DNA of 64,000 nucleotides, from assembly GCA_034933245.1 (NCBI GenBank), contig JAYFNX010000018.1, forward strand, positions 1 through 64,000, read 5' to 3'. Origin of the DNA: Pelethousia sp034933245. GTDB lineage: Bacteria > Bacillota > Clostridia > Christensenellales > CAG-138. This document shows, piece by piece, positions 17,603 through 26,066 of this stretch; position 1 is the stretch's first letter; every line of letters starts with the position of its first letter. Below the pieces are notes generated by a model. The model searched no databases. It was given only the letters and a program-made list of their open reading frames with translations, and had not been told where the DNA came from. Made by a program: the position numbers and the translations under genes.

Positions 17603-18475
17603 ATGACCATTTCGCCACGCAGAAGAAGAAAACGAATCCGTATCTATACCCTTGCCGGAGCCGCCCTTTTGTGCATTCTGGCCGGCTTGTTGTTTTATTT
17701 TTTCAAGCGCGAGCAAGCGCTGCAGGCTGTTTCCGTGCCGCTTCCCCAGCCCACTGCCACGGCTACACCCATGGCCACGGTTACACCAACGGCCACCATT
17801 ACCCCCACGGCCGTGCCCTCGCCGTCCGCAGTGCCACAAACCTCGCCTGTCAGTACGGTTGCGCCGGCGGCTTCCCCTGCCCCTGTTCGTTCGCCATTCC
17901 CCACCCTGCCCATCCGAAAGAGCGTTTTGGAGCGCAGCCTATACCAGGGCAGCCTTTCTATCGTCGATGACCAAGCTCGGGGAAAGCTTTCCCTCACCTA
18001 TGTAAATAACGGGGTGGAAACCCTGTATGCCATCTATCTCCACCTGTATCCAAACGCTATGGTCCCAGGCAGCCTTTCCATTAAGGCCGCCGCTTTGGAC
18101 GGCGTGCAGGCCTACTATACCCTGGATGGCGCCATGCTTTGCTTGCCCCTTATTAACGAACTCCGCAGCGGTGAATCGGCGCGGATTTACTTGGAATTTA
18201 CGGTTCAGTTCCCGGAGGGTGGCTTTGGAGCAACCTCTTCGGAAGGCACGGAGCTTTCCCTCCTTGGCATTTTCCCCACGGCGGCCGTCTATGAAAACGG
18301 TTGGATTTCAGATACCACGCCGGAGCAGGTGGATTTCGCGCCCCTGGCGGACTGGCGTGTGGTAATAGCCGCAGCCCAAGCGCCAACTTTTTCCGGCGGC
18401 GAGGTGGAGCAACTTGGAGACGGCCGGTATCTATGCACCGCCCGCGCGGCGGTGCCGGAGCTGCTGTTTAGCTGA
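17603..18475 (+). CDS. Membrane-anchored protein with an M1-aminopeptidase N-terminal-like domain
   Basis: A 290-residue protein with a basic N-terminus, one transmembrane helix at about 15-33, a 55-residue Pro/Thr/Ser-rich stalk with PTATATP-type repeats, and an extracellular beta domain from about 105. The segment KLSLTYVNNGVETLYAIYLHLYPNA resembles the start of the beta-saddle domain that precedes the catalytic domain of M1 aminopeptidases. There is no HExxH motif or catalytic domain; the protein ends shortly after the saddle. It may be a stand-alone binding or scaffold domain, or a truncated peptidase. GAGG lies before the ATG, and TATAAT at about 17579 is a likely -10. Confidence 0.6.
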   Translation: MTISPRRRRKRIRIYTLAGAALLCILAGLLFYFFKREQALQAVSVPLPQPTATATPMATVTPTATITPTAVPSPSAVPQTSPVSTVAPAASPAPVRSPFPTLPIRKSVLERSLYQGSLSIVDDQARGKLSLTYVNNGVETLYAIYLHLYPNAMVPGSLSIKAAALDGVQAYYTLDGAMLCLPLINELRSGESARIYLEFTVQFPEGGFGATSSEGTELSLLGIFPTAAVYENGWISDTTPEQVDFAPLADWRVVIAAAQAPTFSGGEVEQLGDGRYLCTARAAVPELLFS

Positions 18476-18488
18476 TGTTGTGCAAACA

Positions 18489-18520
18489 GCGGGGCGCACC
18501 ATGGTGCGCCCCGCTTGTTT
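18489..18520. terminator. Strong terminator hairpin between convergent genes
   Basis: A 12-bp perfect stem, GCGGGGCGCACC with GGTGCGCCCCGC (18489-18514), is followed by TTGTTT. Confidence 0.85.
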
Positions 18521-18533
18521 CTATGCGATAAAA

Positions 18534-19097
18534 TCAGGAAAGGCCGGCTTCCGCCAGCACTTGAGCAATGGGCCGCAAAGGCGCGGGCGGATTTTGGTGC
18601 GTCCCCAAGGCCTTCTCAAGCCATACCACATCCCACCATTGGCCCAATTTATAGCCGCATTGGGAAAAACGGGCCTTCAAGACAAAGCCCATGGCCTCGT
18701 GGAAGGCCACGCTGGGCTCGTTGGGGCAAGCGATGCAGGCATATACGTTCTGCACGCCCTGGCGGCAAAGAAGAGCCAAAAGCGCTTCGTATAAAATACG
18801 CCCCGTGCCGCCGCGGCGGGCGTCTTGAGCGATATAGACCGAAGTCTCCGCGCTCCAGCCATAGGCCGCCCGGGTTTGAAAGCGGCCCGCATAGGCATAG
18901 CCTACAATACCCGCCGCCCCTTCCGCCACAAGAAAGGGGTAGGTAGAAAGCGTATCGCGGATGCGGCCCCGGAATTCTTCCGCCGTGGGGGGGATATATT
19001 CGAAACTGATGCCCGTTTCCCGCACATAGGGAACATAAATTGTCAGCAAGGCCTCCGCATCCGCTTCCGTGGCCAAGCGCACGTTCACGGTGCTCAC
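18534..19097 (-). CDS. GNAT N-acetyltransferase, phosphinothricin acetyltransferase-like
   Basis: A 187-residue GNAT enzyme close to the Pat/Bar/YwnH type: N-terminal VRLATEADAEALLTIYVPYV, then ETGISFEY, the AETSVYIAQDARRGGTGRILYEALL acetyl-CoA signature (R-R-G-G-T-G), and the C-terminal ACPNEPSVAFHEAMGF. Such enzymes acetylate methionine sulfoximine, phosphinothricin or similar amino acids; the true substrate is unknown. The GTG start overlaps the stop of the upstream secreted-protein gene by four bases (GTGA), indicating coupled translation, which is odd for a cytosolic acetyltransferase following a surface protein. Confidence 0.85.
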   Translation of the reverse strand: MSTVNVRLATEADAEALLTIYVPYVRETGISFEYIPPTAEEFRGRIRDTLSTYPFLVAEGAAGIVGYAYAGRFQTRAAYGWSAETSVYIAQDARRGGTGRILYEALLALLCRQGVQNVYACIACPNEPSVAFHEAMGFVLKARFSQCGYKLGQWWDVVWLEKALGTHQNPPAPLRPIAQVLAEAGLS

Positions 19098-20779
19098 TTG
19101 TCCAAATCCCTGGGCTGGCGGCGAATCTGGGTTTCGCCCAGGTCTATGCCCGCGCGGCCGGACGGCGATGCGGCGGGCCGGCCCGTTAGCGTATCCTCGG
19201 GCACCGCCTGCTGCCGGCGTATTTGCTCCCGGCGCTGCTTTTCCCGGCGGGCTCTTCGGCGGGCGGCTTCCCGCTTTTGCTTGCGCTCCAACCGATTCAA
19301 CACGATGAGGGCGATAACGGCCAGCACAATGAGCACGGCCAGCACAATAAGGGCAATGCTTAAGGCCCGGCTGATGCCCGTGCCGATTCGCATTCCTAAT
19401 CCCTCGATCACTTCTTTCTGGGCTGCTTCAGCCCCCGTGCCATCATAGATGCCTACGTTATCCGCTGCCAGATAAGCGGTATAGGTATAGCTGTTGCCCG
19501 CCGGGTCCTCCAGGGTGGTCACAAAGGTCAGCTCCCGGGGCTCGCCCACATAAACCGTCTGCTCGGTTTCGAACAGGCCCGGGGCAATGGCATCCTTGCG
19601 GGTAATCTCGGCAAGGGATTCTGTAGCCTCTCCCCCCTCGTTCTCCTGCACCGTCTTTTCGGAGATAACCAGGTTTCGCATCTCCAAGGACCCGGTGTTG
19701 TTCACGCTGAAGCGCACCTTTATGCTGCCCGAAGCATTGAGGGTTTCGGTAACAGCAACCGAAAATTCGATACCCAGCAGGGACGGGTCGATATATTTGC
19801 GCACCACATAGCTTTTCGTCTTGTTTTCATAGGCTTCCCCGGCCGCGGTTTTCCCCGTGACGGAAAATACCACATAGCGTTCGCTGTCCGTAAGCACGGT
19901 ATAGGTAAGTTGCCTGTCCTCACCTACCGCCAGCGCAAATTCCGCCCCGTTAACCTTATTGCCCAGCTCATCCTTCACCTGGATGGCGCTAATCTTCTGG
20001 TTGCCGTTGTTGGTGATATGCAGGGTAAACGGCATGCCGTTTGCGCTGGCTTCCCCCTGGGTAACCTCCATGGAAAGCTTGCTCATGACCATGCCCAGGG
20101 TGGTTTCCTTGAGGGTAAGGGTTTGGGTGGCGCCTGTGGCATCCACATAGGTAATGACAGGGGTGGAGGTAACGGTGGCCGAGCCCATGGTATATTCGAA
20201 GGGAATCACCGTAGGCGTACCGGGCTGCACAACTACCTTCTCCGCAATGGGTTTGCTGCTCACGCCCTTGTCCGCCACCGAGGTAACGGTAAGGGGCATA
20301 GACCCCGTACTGGTGAGCGTATAGGTAAGCGTTACAATTTCCCCCTGGGATGCCTGGGCCTTATCCACCGAAACCGTGGCGGTGAGGGAAGCGCTTGCCT
20401 CGCGCTCCACGGTAAGGGTTGCCGTGCCGGATTTGGCTTCGCCATTTTCCGTCCAGGTGACTTCAAAGGTGAGCGGCTGGCCGATGGCGGTGTCGCTCAG
20501 GGCCACCGTAGCGGAAAAAGGTTTGGATTCCCCGGGTTCGATGGTGGCATCGTCTGCATGGAAGGCAATGCCCGAATAGGCGCTGTTAATGCGCAGGTTT
20601 TCCATGGCGGCAGCCCCGTCGTTTGTGACGGTGATGGTAAGCGTCGCCTCTCCGGCGGCCGCCAGGGCGGCCGGGTTAGCTTCGGCGCCGATCTTGACGG
20701 CAAGCGCCGGCGCAGCCATGCCCAAGCACAGGACAAGGGCTAAAAAACCCGCTATGTGCGTTTTGAAACGGTTGCTCAT
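19094..20779 (-). CDS. Secreted, membrane-anchored protein with repeated Ig-like domains
   Basis: A 561-residue surface protein. A Sec signal peptide (HIAGFLALVLCLGMAAPALA, cleavage near residue 27) is followed by three to four beta-sandwich modules of the CARDB/DUF11 kind, each with patterns such as ATLTITVTNDG, VTLTYTLTSTG, FTLHITNNGN and VRFSVNNTGS. These are the usual features of S-layer-like adhesion proteins. A transmembrane helix (LSIALIVLAVLIVLAVIALIVL, about 485-506) and a long Arg/Lys-rich cytoplasmic tail end the protein. No LPXTG motif is present although a sortase occurs in the window. Function unknown. Confidence 0.75.
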   Translation of the reverse strand: MSNRFKTHIAGFLALVLCLGMAAPALAVKIGAEANPAALAAAGEATLTITVTNDGAAAMENLRINSAYSGIAFHADDATIEPGESKPFSATVALSDTAIGQPLTFEVTWTENGEAKSGTATLTVEREASASLTATVSVDKAQASQGEIVTLTYTLTSTGSMPLTVTSVADKGVSSKPIAEKVVVQPGTPTVIPFEYTMGSATVTSTPVITYVDATGATQTLTLKETTLGMVMSKLSMEVTQGEASANGMPFTLHITNNGNQKISAIQVKDELGNKVNGAEFALAVGEDRQLTYTVLTDSERYVVFSVTGKTAAGEAYENKTKSYVVRKYIDPSLLGIEFSVAVTETLNASGSIKVRFSVNNTGSLEMRNLVISEKTVQENEGGEATESLAEITRKDAIAPGLFETEQTVYVGEPRELTFVTTLEDPAGNSYTYTAYLAADNVGIYDGTGAEAAQKEVIEGLGMRIGTGISRALSIALIVLAVLIVLAVIALIVLNRLERKQKREAARRRARREKQRREQIRRQQAVPEDTLTGRPAASPSGRAGIDLGETQIRRQPRDLDK

Positions 20780-20820
20780 GGGGTACTTCCTTTTTTACGA
20801 ACTAGATTGAACAAAGATGG

Positions 20821-21447
20821 TTAAGTTTCCCGGCGAAGCCAGCCCTGGCCCTGGGGAGAAGGGTTGCAGCGCCCATCGCTGCGCTCCACGATCTCCTTGC
20901 AAAAGGCCGCGGCCCGCTCCGCTTCCACCAGGGCCAGGATGCGCACATCCTCCCCGAACGCAAGCTCCTCCACCTGGGCGGATTCCCTTACGAAAGCTTC
21001 GATCCCGCCATAGCGGCCATATTCCACCCGCAAGGCGAAGCGCAAGGCCGGAAGGACCTCCACCACGCCTGCGGCATAGGCGGCCTCGGATGCGGCTTTG
21101 GAATAAGCCCGCACCAAGCCCCCCGCTCCCAGCAAAGTCCCCCCGAAATAGCGGGTAACCACGGCCAGCACATTCGTGAGCCCCCGGTTTCTGAGGGCTT
21201 CCATCATGGGCATGCCCGCGGTGCCCCCCGGCTCGCCGTCGTCGCTATAGCGAGCGCAATCCCCATGCTCGCCGATCCGGTATGCATAGCAGTTATGGGT
21301 GGCATCCCAGTGCTTTTTGCGGATATCCGACAGAACGGCCAAGGCATCCGCTTCGCTTTCCACGGGAAAGCACCGGCCGATAAACCGGGATTTCTGGATG
21401 ACAAGCTCCGTTTCTCCCGGAGCCTTTACCGTGCGGTAAGCGCCCAT
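20821..21447 (-). CDS. yigZ: YigZ/IMPACT family protein
   Basis: A 208-residue YigZ-type protein. The UPF0029 N-terminal domain shows KSRFIGRCFPV, HWDATHNCYAYRIG, and the signature DDGEPGGTAGMPMMEAL, followed by NVLAVVTRYFGGTLLGAGGLVRAYSKAA. The C-terminal domain has an EF-G-like fold. Bacterial members are conserved but of unclear role, probably acting at the ribosome. The ATG overlaps the tyrS stop codon by one base, so it is co-transcribed and probably coupled with tyrS. Confidence 0.92.
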   Translation of the reverse strand: MGAYRTVKAPGETELVIQKSRFIGRCFPVESEADALAVLSDIRKKHWDATHNCYAYRIGEHGDCARYSDDGEPGGTAGMPMMEALRNRGLTNVLAVVTRYFGGTLLGAGGLVRAYSKAASEAAYAAGVVEVLPALRFALRVEYGRYGGIEAFVRESAQVEELAFGEDVRILALVEAERAAAFCKEIVERSDGRCNPSPQGQGWLRRET

Positions 21448-22673
21448 TAGCCCATAAGAATGCGCACGAAGCCTTTTTTCCCCTTTTTGAGGACCACGCC
21501 GTCCTCCAGCTTCTCCACAGGGAGCGCGGCATACACATCCGCCACCTTCTCCTCGTCTGCAAATACCGCTCCGCTTTCGATGAGGCGGCGGGCGTCGGAC
21601 TTGCTCTTGGCCAGATTACCCATGACCAACAAATCCGTTATCCGTAATCCGGTGGCCTCCACATCCGCGGGAGAAAGGCTTACGGTAGGCATATTCGAAA
21701 GGTCTCCACCGCCCCCAAAGAGGGCTTCGGCGGCCTGCTGGGCTTTTTGGGCCTCCTCCGTGCCATGCACCTGCTCCGTAAGGGTGTAGGCAAGGGTGCG
21801 CTTGGCCGCATTGAGGGAAGAGCCTCCCTCGGCGCACATGGCGCGGATCTCCGCCATGGGTAAAAAGGTGAGCAGCCCAAGGCAGTTTTCCACATCCGCA
21901 TCGTCAATGTTGCGCCAGTATTGATAGAAATCGTATACGCTGCACTTCTCCTTATCCAGCCAAAGGGCGCCTTTTTCCGTTTTGCCCATCTTTTTGCCCT
22001 CGCTGGTTGTTAAAAGGGAGGTGGTCAGGCAATAGGCGGGCTTTTGCTCCTTGCGGCGGATCAGATCCACCCCGCCCAGCACATTGCTCCACTGGTCGTC
22101 CCCGCCCATCTGCAAAATGCAGCCGTACCGTTGGTTTAGCACCAGGAAATCGTAACTCTGCATGAGCATATATCCCAATTCGAAGAAGGTCAGCCCCCGC
22201 TCCATGCGCTGCCTGTAGCATTCGGCGGTGAGCATACGGTTTACGGAGAACAGAACGCCGATCTCCCGCATGAACTCCAGGAAATTCAGGGAACGGAGCC
22301 ATTCTCCGTTATTGACCACAATGGCCTTGCCCTCGGAAAAATCGATGAGGCGGCCCATCTGCTTTTGGAAGCAGGCGGCGTTATGGTCGATTTCCTCGTT
22401 TGTCATCATGCGGCGCATATCGCTCTTGCCCGAAGGATCGCCGATCATGGCGGTGCCGCCGCCCAGCAGCACGATGGGCCTGTGCCCGGCCCGCTGCATA
22501 TGGGCCATGGTCATCAGGGCCACATAATGGCCGATATGAAGGCTATCCGCCGTGGGATCAAAGCCGATATAGAAGGTCACCTTTTCGCGGCCCAGAAGCT
22601 CCCGGAGCTCCTCGGGATGGGAACACTGCTTGAGAAATCCCCGCTCGGTCAAGGTATCGTATACGTTTTGCAT
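21447..22673 (-). CDS. tyrS: Tyrosyl-tRNA synthetase
   Basis: Class I synthetase of 408 residues. The HIGH motif is in DSLHIGHYV (46-49), the tyrosine-site GGDDQWSN and the KMSKS loop as GKKMGKTEKGALWL. A C-terminal S4 RNA-binding domain covers about 345-405 (LVMGNLAKSKSDARRLIESGAVF). It charges tRNA-Tyr. An AGGAGAA ribosome site precedes the ATG. No T-box antiterminator motif is visible in the roughly 190 bases upstream, although many Firmicute tyrS genes have one. Confidence 0.95.
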   Translation of the reverse strand: MQNVYDTLTERGFLKQCSHPEELRELLGREKVTFYIGFDPTADSLHIGHYVALMTMAHMQRAGHRPIVLLGGGTAMIGDPSGKSDMRRMMTNEEIDHNAACFQKQMGRLIDFSEGKAIVVNNGEWLRSLNFLEFMREIGVLFSVNRMLTAECYRQRMERGLTFFELGYMLMQSYDFLVLNQRYGCILQMGGDDQWSNVLGGVDLIRRKEQKPAYCLTTSLLTTSEGKKMGKTEKGALWLDKEKCSVYDFYQYWRNIDDADVENCLGLLTFLPMAEIRAMCAEGGSSLNAAKRTLAYTLTEQVHGTEEAQKAQQAAEALFGGGGDLSNMPTVSLSPADVEATGLRITDLLVMGNLAKSKSDARRLIESGAVFADEEKVADVYAALPVEKLEDGVVLKKGKKGFVRILMG

Positions 22674-22865
22674 CTTCGCGTTCTCCTTTGGACATACTTG
22701 TACAAGTTACTTCATAACAATAGCATATTTGCCGCCTTTGTGCAATGCGACGCCCAGGGCTTTTCCTACATACTTCGCCAGCTTCCCAACCCATGGTGCG
22801 ACGCTTTTTGCGGGCGGATGGCCTTAGCATGAAGAGTAGATAACCATGGAGAGGGGGCTTAAAAC

Positions 22866-24611
22866 GTGCGGCTGCCGGCGGGAATCGGAGCGGCCTGGCG
22901 GTCTGTCGCCGCCCGGGCCGGTATCTGGCGGGGGGACAGCATGGCCCTTTGGAGCCTTCTCCTGGGCCTTGTCCTGTCCTTTGCCGGGGATGGAGCCCAG
23001 CGACTTTCTCCCTTTTGCGCCGCGGCGGCGGCAGGGGCCTGGATGGCAGGGTATGCCCCATGGCCGGCCCTCCTGGGCGGTATGGCGGGCAGCCTTTTTA
23101 CGGCCCAATTCGCAGCGCTGGCCGTGGCGGGCGCTTATGGCCTTCTTGGCATGCTTTGGCTTCTCTGGCGGGGAAGCGCCGAAAGGCCGGACAAGCTGCT
23201 GCTGCTCGCCTGCGCCCATCTCATTTGCCTGCCTTTCTTCTATTTTGATACGGTGGATACCTGTATGGTGGGCTTAGCGCAGGCCTCCCTTTCCCTGCTC
23301 TGCGCGCCCCTGCTGCAACGGGCGGCGGAAGCGCTTAGCGGCTTGGGGCGCAGGCGCTCCCTTTCCGAGGAGGAGCTTTGCAGCCTTTGCGCCCTTTTTG
23401 CCATGCTGTCCATGGGCGGGATGGCGGTGGGCTATAAGGGCGTGGGCCTGGGCGGTATCCTGGCCTCCTTTGGCGCCGTTTGCGCGGCTGGAACGGTGGG
23501 GCTCCCCGCCGTGGCCGTTGCTGCGCTTCTTGGCGCCGGCGCTCTGCTGGGGGGAGCTTCCCTTCCCTTCGTGGGCTGCCTTGCCCTCTGCACGCTATGC
23601 GCCGCTTTTCTTTGGCGGCATAAATGGGCCATGGTATCCTTGTTTTTAGCAACGGCCGCCCTTTGTTCCTTCTATGTTCAGGGTGGCGAATCCATGCTTC
23701 TTTATGCAGGGCTTGGTTGCGGCGGTTACCTGCTGCTGCCCAATGCGGTCACCCGGCTCTTACGGCGGAGCGCACGCCCGCGCGGGCAGGGGGAATCCCA
23801 GCGTCAATTGGCGCAATTTCGCCGCCAAGTGCTGGATGTGGCCCGGGTGTTGGGCAGCGTTGCGGAGGTGTTGGAGGTGAGCGGCCAAAGCCAGGCCGAA
23901 CGCTTTGCCGGGCGGCAGCTCCGGGGCATCGGCTGCGCACTTGCAGGCTTAACGCAGCCCCGGGAAGGGCCATTGCCCATAAATTTCAGCCTTTCTTTGG
24001 GGGCAGCCGCATGCCCGAAGGCGGGCAGCTCCCAAACCGGCGATAGCATGGCCCTTCGGGAGCTGTGCAATCAACATCTCCTCCTCCTTTCGGACGGGAT
24101 GGGCAGCGGCGCCACAGCGCACCGGGAAAGCGCGGCGGCCGTGGCCCTTTTGGGCGACCTGCTCAGCATCGGCGTGGAGGAAACAGCGGCGTTGGAATGT
24201 GTGAACCGCCTGCTCATGCTCAAATGCCAAGATGATATGTATGCCACGCTGGATCTCTTGCTCTTTGACCCGGCCACTGCCAAAGCCCGCTTTTTTAAGC
24301 AAGGCGCCCCCCCCAGTTATGTGTTGCGGGGCGGCCGCGTGCATACCATCCATGCAGAAACCCTTCCCGTGGGCATTTTGACGGAAGCGGCCCCTGCTAC
24401 GCCCCTGGAGACGGTTCTTTTGCGGGGGGATGCTGTGGTCATGATGACGGACGGCCTGGCGGACGGCCTGGGGCAAGCGCTGTTCGCCGCTATCATCGAG
24501 CGGGTAGGGGGCGCAAACACAGCCCAGGACGCCGCGGAGGCCCTTCTTGCCCTTGCGGATGAACAGGGCAGGCTGGACGACATGAGCGTGATCGTGGCGC
24601 GGATCAACTGA
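22866..24611 (+). CDS. spoIIE: SpoIIE-type membrane serine phosphatase
   Basis: A 581-residue protein with about ten hydrophobic segments (roughly 20-310) and a C-terminal PP2C/SpoIIE phosphatase domain (about 375-581): SLGAAACPKAGSSQTGDS, LLLLSDGMGSGATAHRES, FKQGAPPSYVLRGG, VVMMTDGLADGL, DDMSVIVARI. In sporulating Firmicutes SpoIIE dephosphorylates the anti-anti-sigma factor SpoIIAA in the forespore. It is much shorter than the roughly 820 residues of the B. subtilis protein because the linker between membrane part and phosphatase is short. GTG start preceded by GAGAGGGGG. Assignment as true SpoIIE rather than a relative rests on the membrane-plus-phosphatase layout. Confidence 0.85.
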   Translation: MRLPAGIGAAWRSVAARAGIWRGDSMALWSLLLGLVLSFAGDGAQRLSPFCAAAAAGAWMAGYAPWPALLGGMAGSLFTAQFAALAVAGAYGLLGMLWLLWRGSAERPDKLLLLACAHLICLPFFYFDTVDTCMVGLAQASLSLLCAPLLQRAAEALSGLGRRRSLSEEELCSLCALFAMLSMGGMAVGYKGVGLGGILASFGAVCAAGTVGLPAVAVAALLGAGALLGGASLPFVGCLALCTLCAAFLWRHKWAMVSLFLATAALCSFYVQGGESMLLYAGLGCGGYLLLPNAVTRLLRRSARPRGQGESQRQLAQFRRQVLDVARVLGSVAEVLEVSGQSQAERFAGRQLRGIGCALAGLTQPREGPLPINFSLSLGAAACPKAGSSQTGDSMALRELCNQHLLLLSDGMGSGATAHRESAAAVALLGDLLSIGVEETAALECVNRLLMLKCQDDMYATLDLLLFDPATAKARFFKQGAPPSYVLRGGRVHTIHAETLPVGILTEAAPATPLETVLLRGDAVVMMTDGLADGLGQALFAAIIERVGGANTAQDAAEALLALADEQGRLDDMSVIVARIN

Positions 24612-24718
24612 ACGCCTGTTTATAAAATGGCCCGCGAATTTCACAAAATATTGTTTTTTTCTTTGCTGCCGGAATGGTATACTTAATATGGTCAAAATCG
24701 GAGGGGAGGTATGCCTCT

Positions 24719-25336
24719 ATGCGGCATGCGTGTGTGTTTGGCGCGTCCTGTTCCAAGGTGGACAGGGCTTATTTGGATGCGGCTTATGAGGCGGGCGCCT
24801 TGCTGGCCGGAGCTGGTGTGGGCATGGTGTTCGGCGGCGGGAATACGGGGCTTATGGGCGCCGCGGCCCGGGGGGTTAAAAGCCAAGGCGGCGAGGTCAT
24901 CGGCGTGATTCCCGAAAGGCTGAACCAGCCCGGCATCGCCTTTGCGGATTGCGACGAGTTAATCGTTACGCCGGATATGCATAGCCGCAAGGCCAAAATG
25001 GAATCCCTGAGCTTTGGTTTTCTGGCTCTTCCGGGCGGCTTCGGCACGCTGGAGGAACTGCTGGAGGTTATCACCCTGAACCAACTGGGGTATTTGAGCA
25101 CCCCTGTGTCGATTTTAAATACCAACGGATATTACGACGCCCTGCTGACCCAACTGGACACCTGCATTGGCCAAGCGTTTACGGACCCGGCTTGCCGGGG
25201 CATTTATCAGGCGGCGGATACGCCTGCGGCGGCTGTGGCATGGCTTCTGCGGGCCATCCCCGTGACCCTCCCCAATAAAATAAAGGATGCGATCAAAGAT
25301 GACAAACGCATACGAGAAAACGAAACAAAGAGCTAA
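24719..25336 (+). CDS. LOG family protein (nucleoside 5'-monophosphate phosphoribohydrolase type)
   Basis: A 205-residue Rossmann-like protein with the LOG signatures GGGNTGLMGAAARG and PGGFGTLEELLEVITLNQLG. Family members cleave the base from nucleoside monophosphates; older annotations call them lysine decarboxylases, which the motifs do not support. The ATG at 24719 lies eight bases after GGAGGGGAGG; an ATG at 24711 is in another frame. The 3' end overlaps the start of the next gene by 38 bases. Confidence 0.9.
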   Translation: MRHACVFGASCSKVDRAYLDAAYEAGALLAGAGVGMVFGGGNTGLMGAAARGVKSQGGEVIGVIPERLNQPGIAFADCDELIVTPDMHSRKAKMESLSFGFLALPGGFGTLEELLEVITLNQLGYLSTPVSILNTNGYYDALLTQLDTCIGQAFTDPACRGIYQAADTPAAAVAWLLRAIPVTLPNKIKDAIKDDKRIRENETKS

Positions 25337-25697
25337 CATCATGGTCTGCGTGACCAATCAAAATAGCTGTGATCGGCTCATCGCCCGGGGCGTCGAACGC
25401 GGCAATAACGGCGAAGCGGAGTTGCACGTGGTTCATTGCGTCCATACCAGCCGAAATTTTATGGGTACCCCTTTTGAAGGGGATGCCATCGAATATCTTT
25501 TCACGGCAGCCCAGCTTGCTGGAGCGGAGCTTACCCTTTTGCGTGCGCCGGATGTGGAGGATGCCTTGGTGGAGTATGCGCAAAAGCACGGTATTTCCCT
25601 CATGATTCTGGGCGTAAGCGGACCGGGCGGCGGCGAAAGCATCGTAACGCGGCTCCAAAAAAGACTGACCGATGTGGAATTTGACATCCTCGGATAA
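25299..25697 (+). CDS. Universal-stress-protein-like domain protein (KdpD USP-like)
   Basis: A 132-residue protein of the alpha/beta hydrolase-like nucleotide-binding USP fold. ANIMVCVTNQNSCDRLIARG at the N-terminus, LHVVHCVH as the second strand and ALVEYAQKHGISLMILGVS match the USP-like domain found in KdpD kinases and in stand-alone clostridial proteins. The final GESIVTRLQKRLTDVEFDIL completes the fold. No kinase or Kdp gene is near. It starts inside the LOG gene, suggesting coupled translation. Function unknown. Confidence 0.7.
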   Translation: MTNAYEKTKQRANIMVCVTNQNSCDRLIARGVERGNNGEAELHVVHCVHTSRNFMGTPFEGDAIEYLFTAAQLAGAELTLLRAPDVEDALVEYAQKHGISLMILGVSGPGGGESIVTRLQKRLTDVEFDILG

Positions 25698-25737
25698 GCT
25701 TATTATTAAAAATTTTAGATGCTTTTGTAAAAAGGTG

Positions 25738-25766
25738 TTGACAAAGCCTTCCGTAAGCATTATGAT
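25738..25766 (+). promoter_or_regulatory. Promoter of the lysine-riboswitch transport operon
   Basis: TTGACA (25738-25743) and TATGAT (25761-25766) with a 17-base spacer. Transcription would start near 25773, just before the aptamer. Confidence 0.85.
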
Positions 25767-25780
25767 AGCAAGCAATTAAA

Positions 25781-25962
25781 TGATTGACTGGGTAGAGGTG
25801 CAACCGACAAGAGTATCCCGCGGAGCCGCGCAATGGCGTTGATGCGGAGAAAAAGGGAAGGTTGCCGAAGTGACAAGGGTTTTGCATGCCCCTGTTGCTG
25901 GGCGGCAAAAGAACATTTTGCCGACTGTCACAGGTTTTTCTGTGGAGTGCTATCATTCATGC
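25781..25962 (+). promoter_or_regulatory. Lysine riboswitch (L box)
   Basis: The leader carries the conserved L-box blocks in order and at normal spacing: AGAGGTGC (25794-25801), AGAGTAT (25810-25816), AAAGGGAAGG, GCCGAAG (25864-25870), TTGCTGG (25895-25901), GACTGTCAC (25923-25931) and GGAGTGCTATC (25944-25954). P1 is formed by GGTAG (near 25791) with CTATC (near 25950). An intrinsic terminator follows, so lysine binding should stop transcription of the ABC importer genes downstream. Confidence 0.92.
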
Positions 25963-25984
25963 CAAGGCAAGATTTTTAAATCAT

Positions 25985-26020
25985 GGCGGCTGGAGTGATG
26001 CTCCGGTCGTCATTTTGTTT
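25985..26020 (+). terminator. Riboswitch-controlled terminator
   Basis: GGCGGCTGGAG and CTCCGGTCGTC pair over 11 bp (three G-U pairs) around TGATG, followed by ATTTTGTTT. It lies between the L box and the first gene of the operon. Confidence 0.85.
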
Positions 26021-26066
26021 GGAAGCACCGCTTCCTAGAATTTTCATCTAATGGAGGAAAACAACC

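Noticed and set aside
19910..20743. Long plus-strand open frame of 277 codons
   Set aside because: It lies wholly antisense to the secreted Ig-like protein gene, has no family motifs, and reflects the high GC content.
22674..22865. Possible T-box leader of tyrS
   Set aside because: No TGGNACCGCG-type T-box sequence or specifier stem is present in the short gap.
24674..24718. Earlier start for the LOG gene
   Set aside because: The extension covers the promoter and ribosome site; the ATG at 24719 has ideal spacing.
24719..25336. Lysine decarboxylase annotation for the LOG protein, near the lysine riboswitch
   Set aside because: GGGNTGLMG and PGGFGTLEE mark a phosphoribohydrolase; the decarboxylase name is a historical error and the gene lies upstream of the riboswitch promoter.
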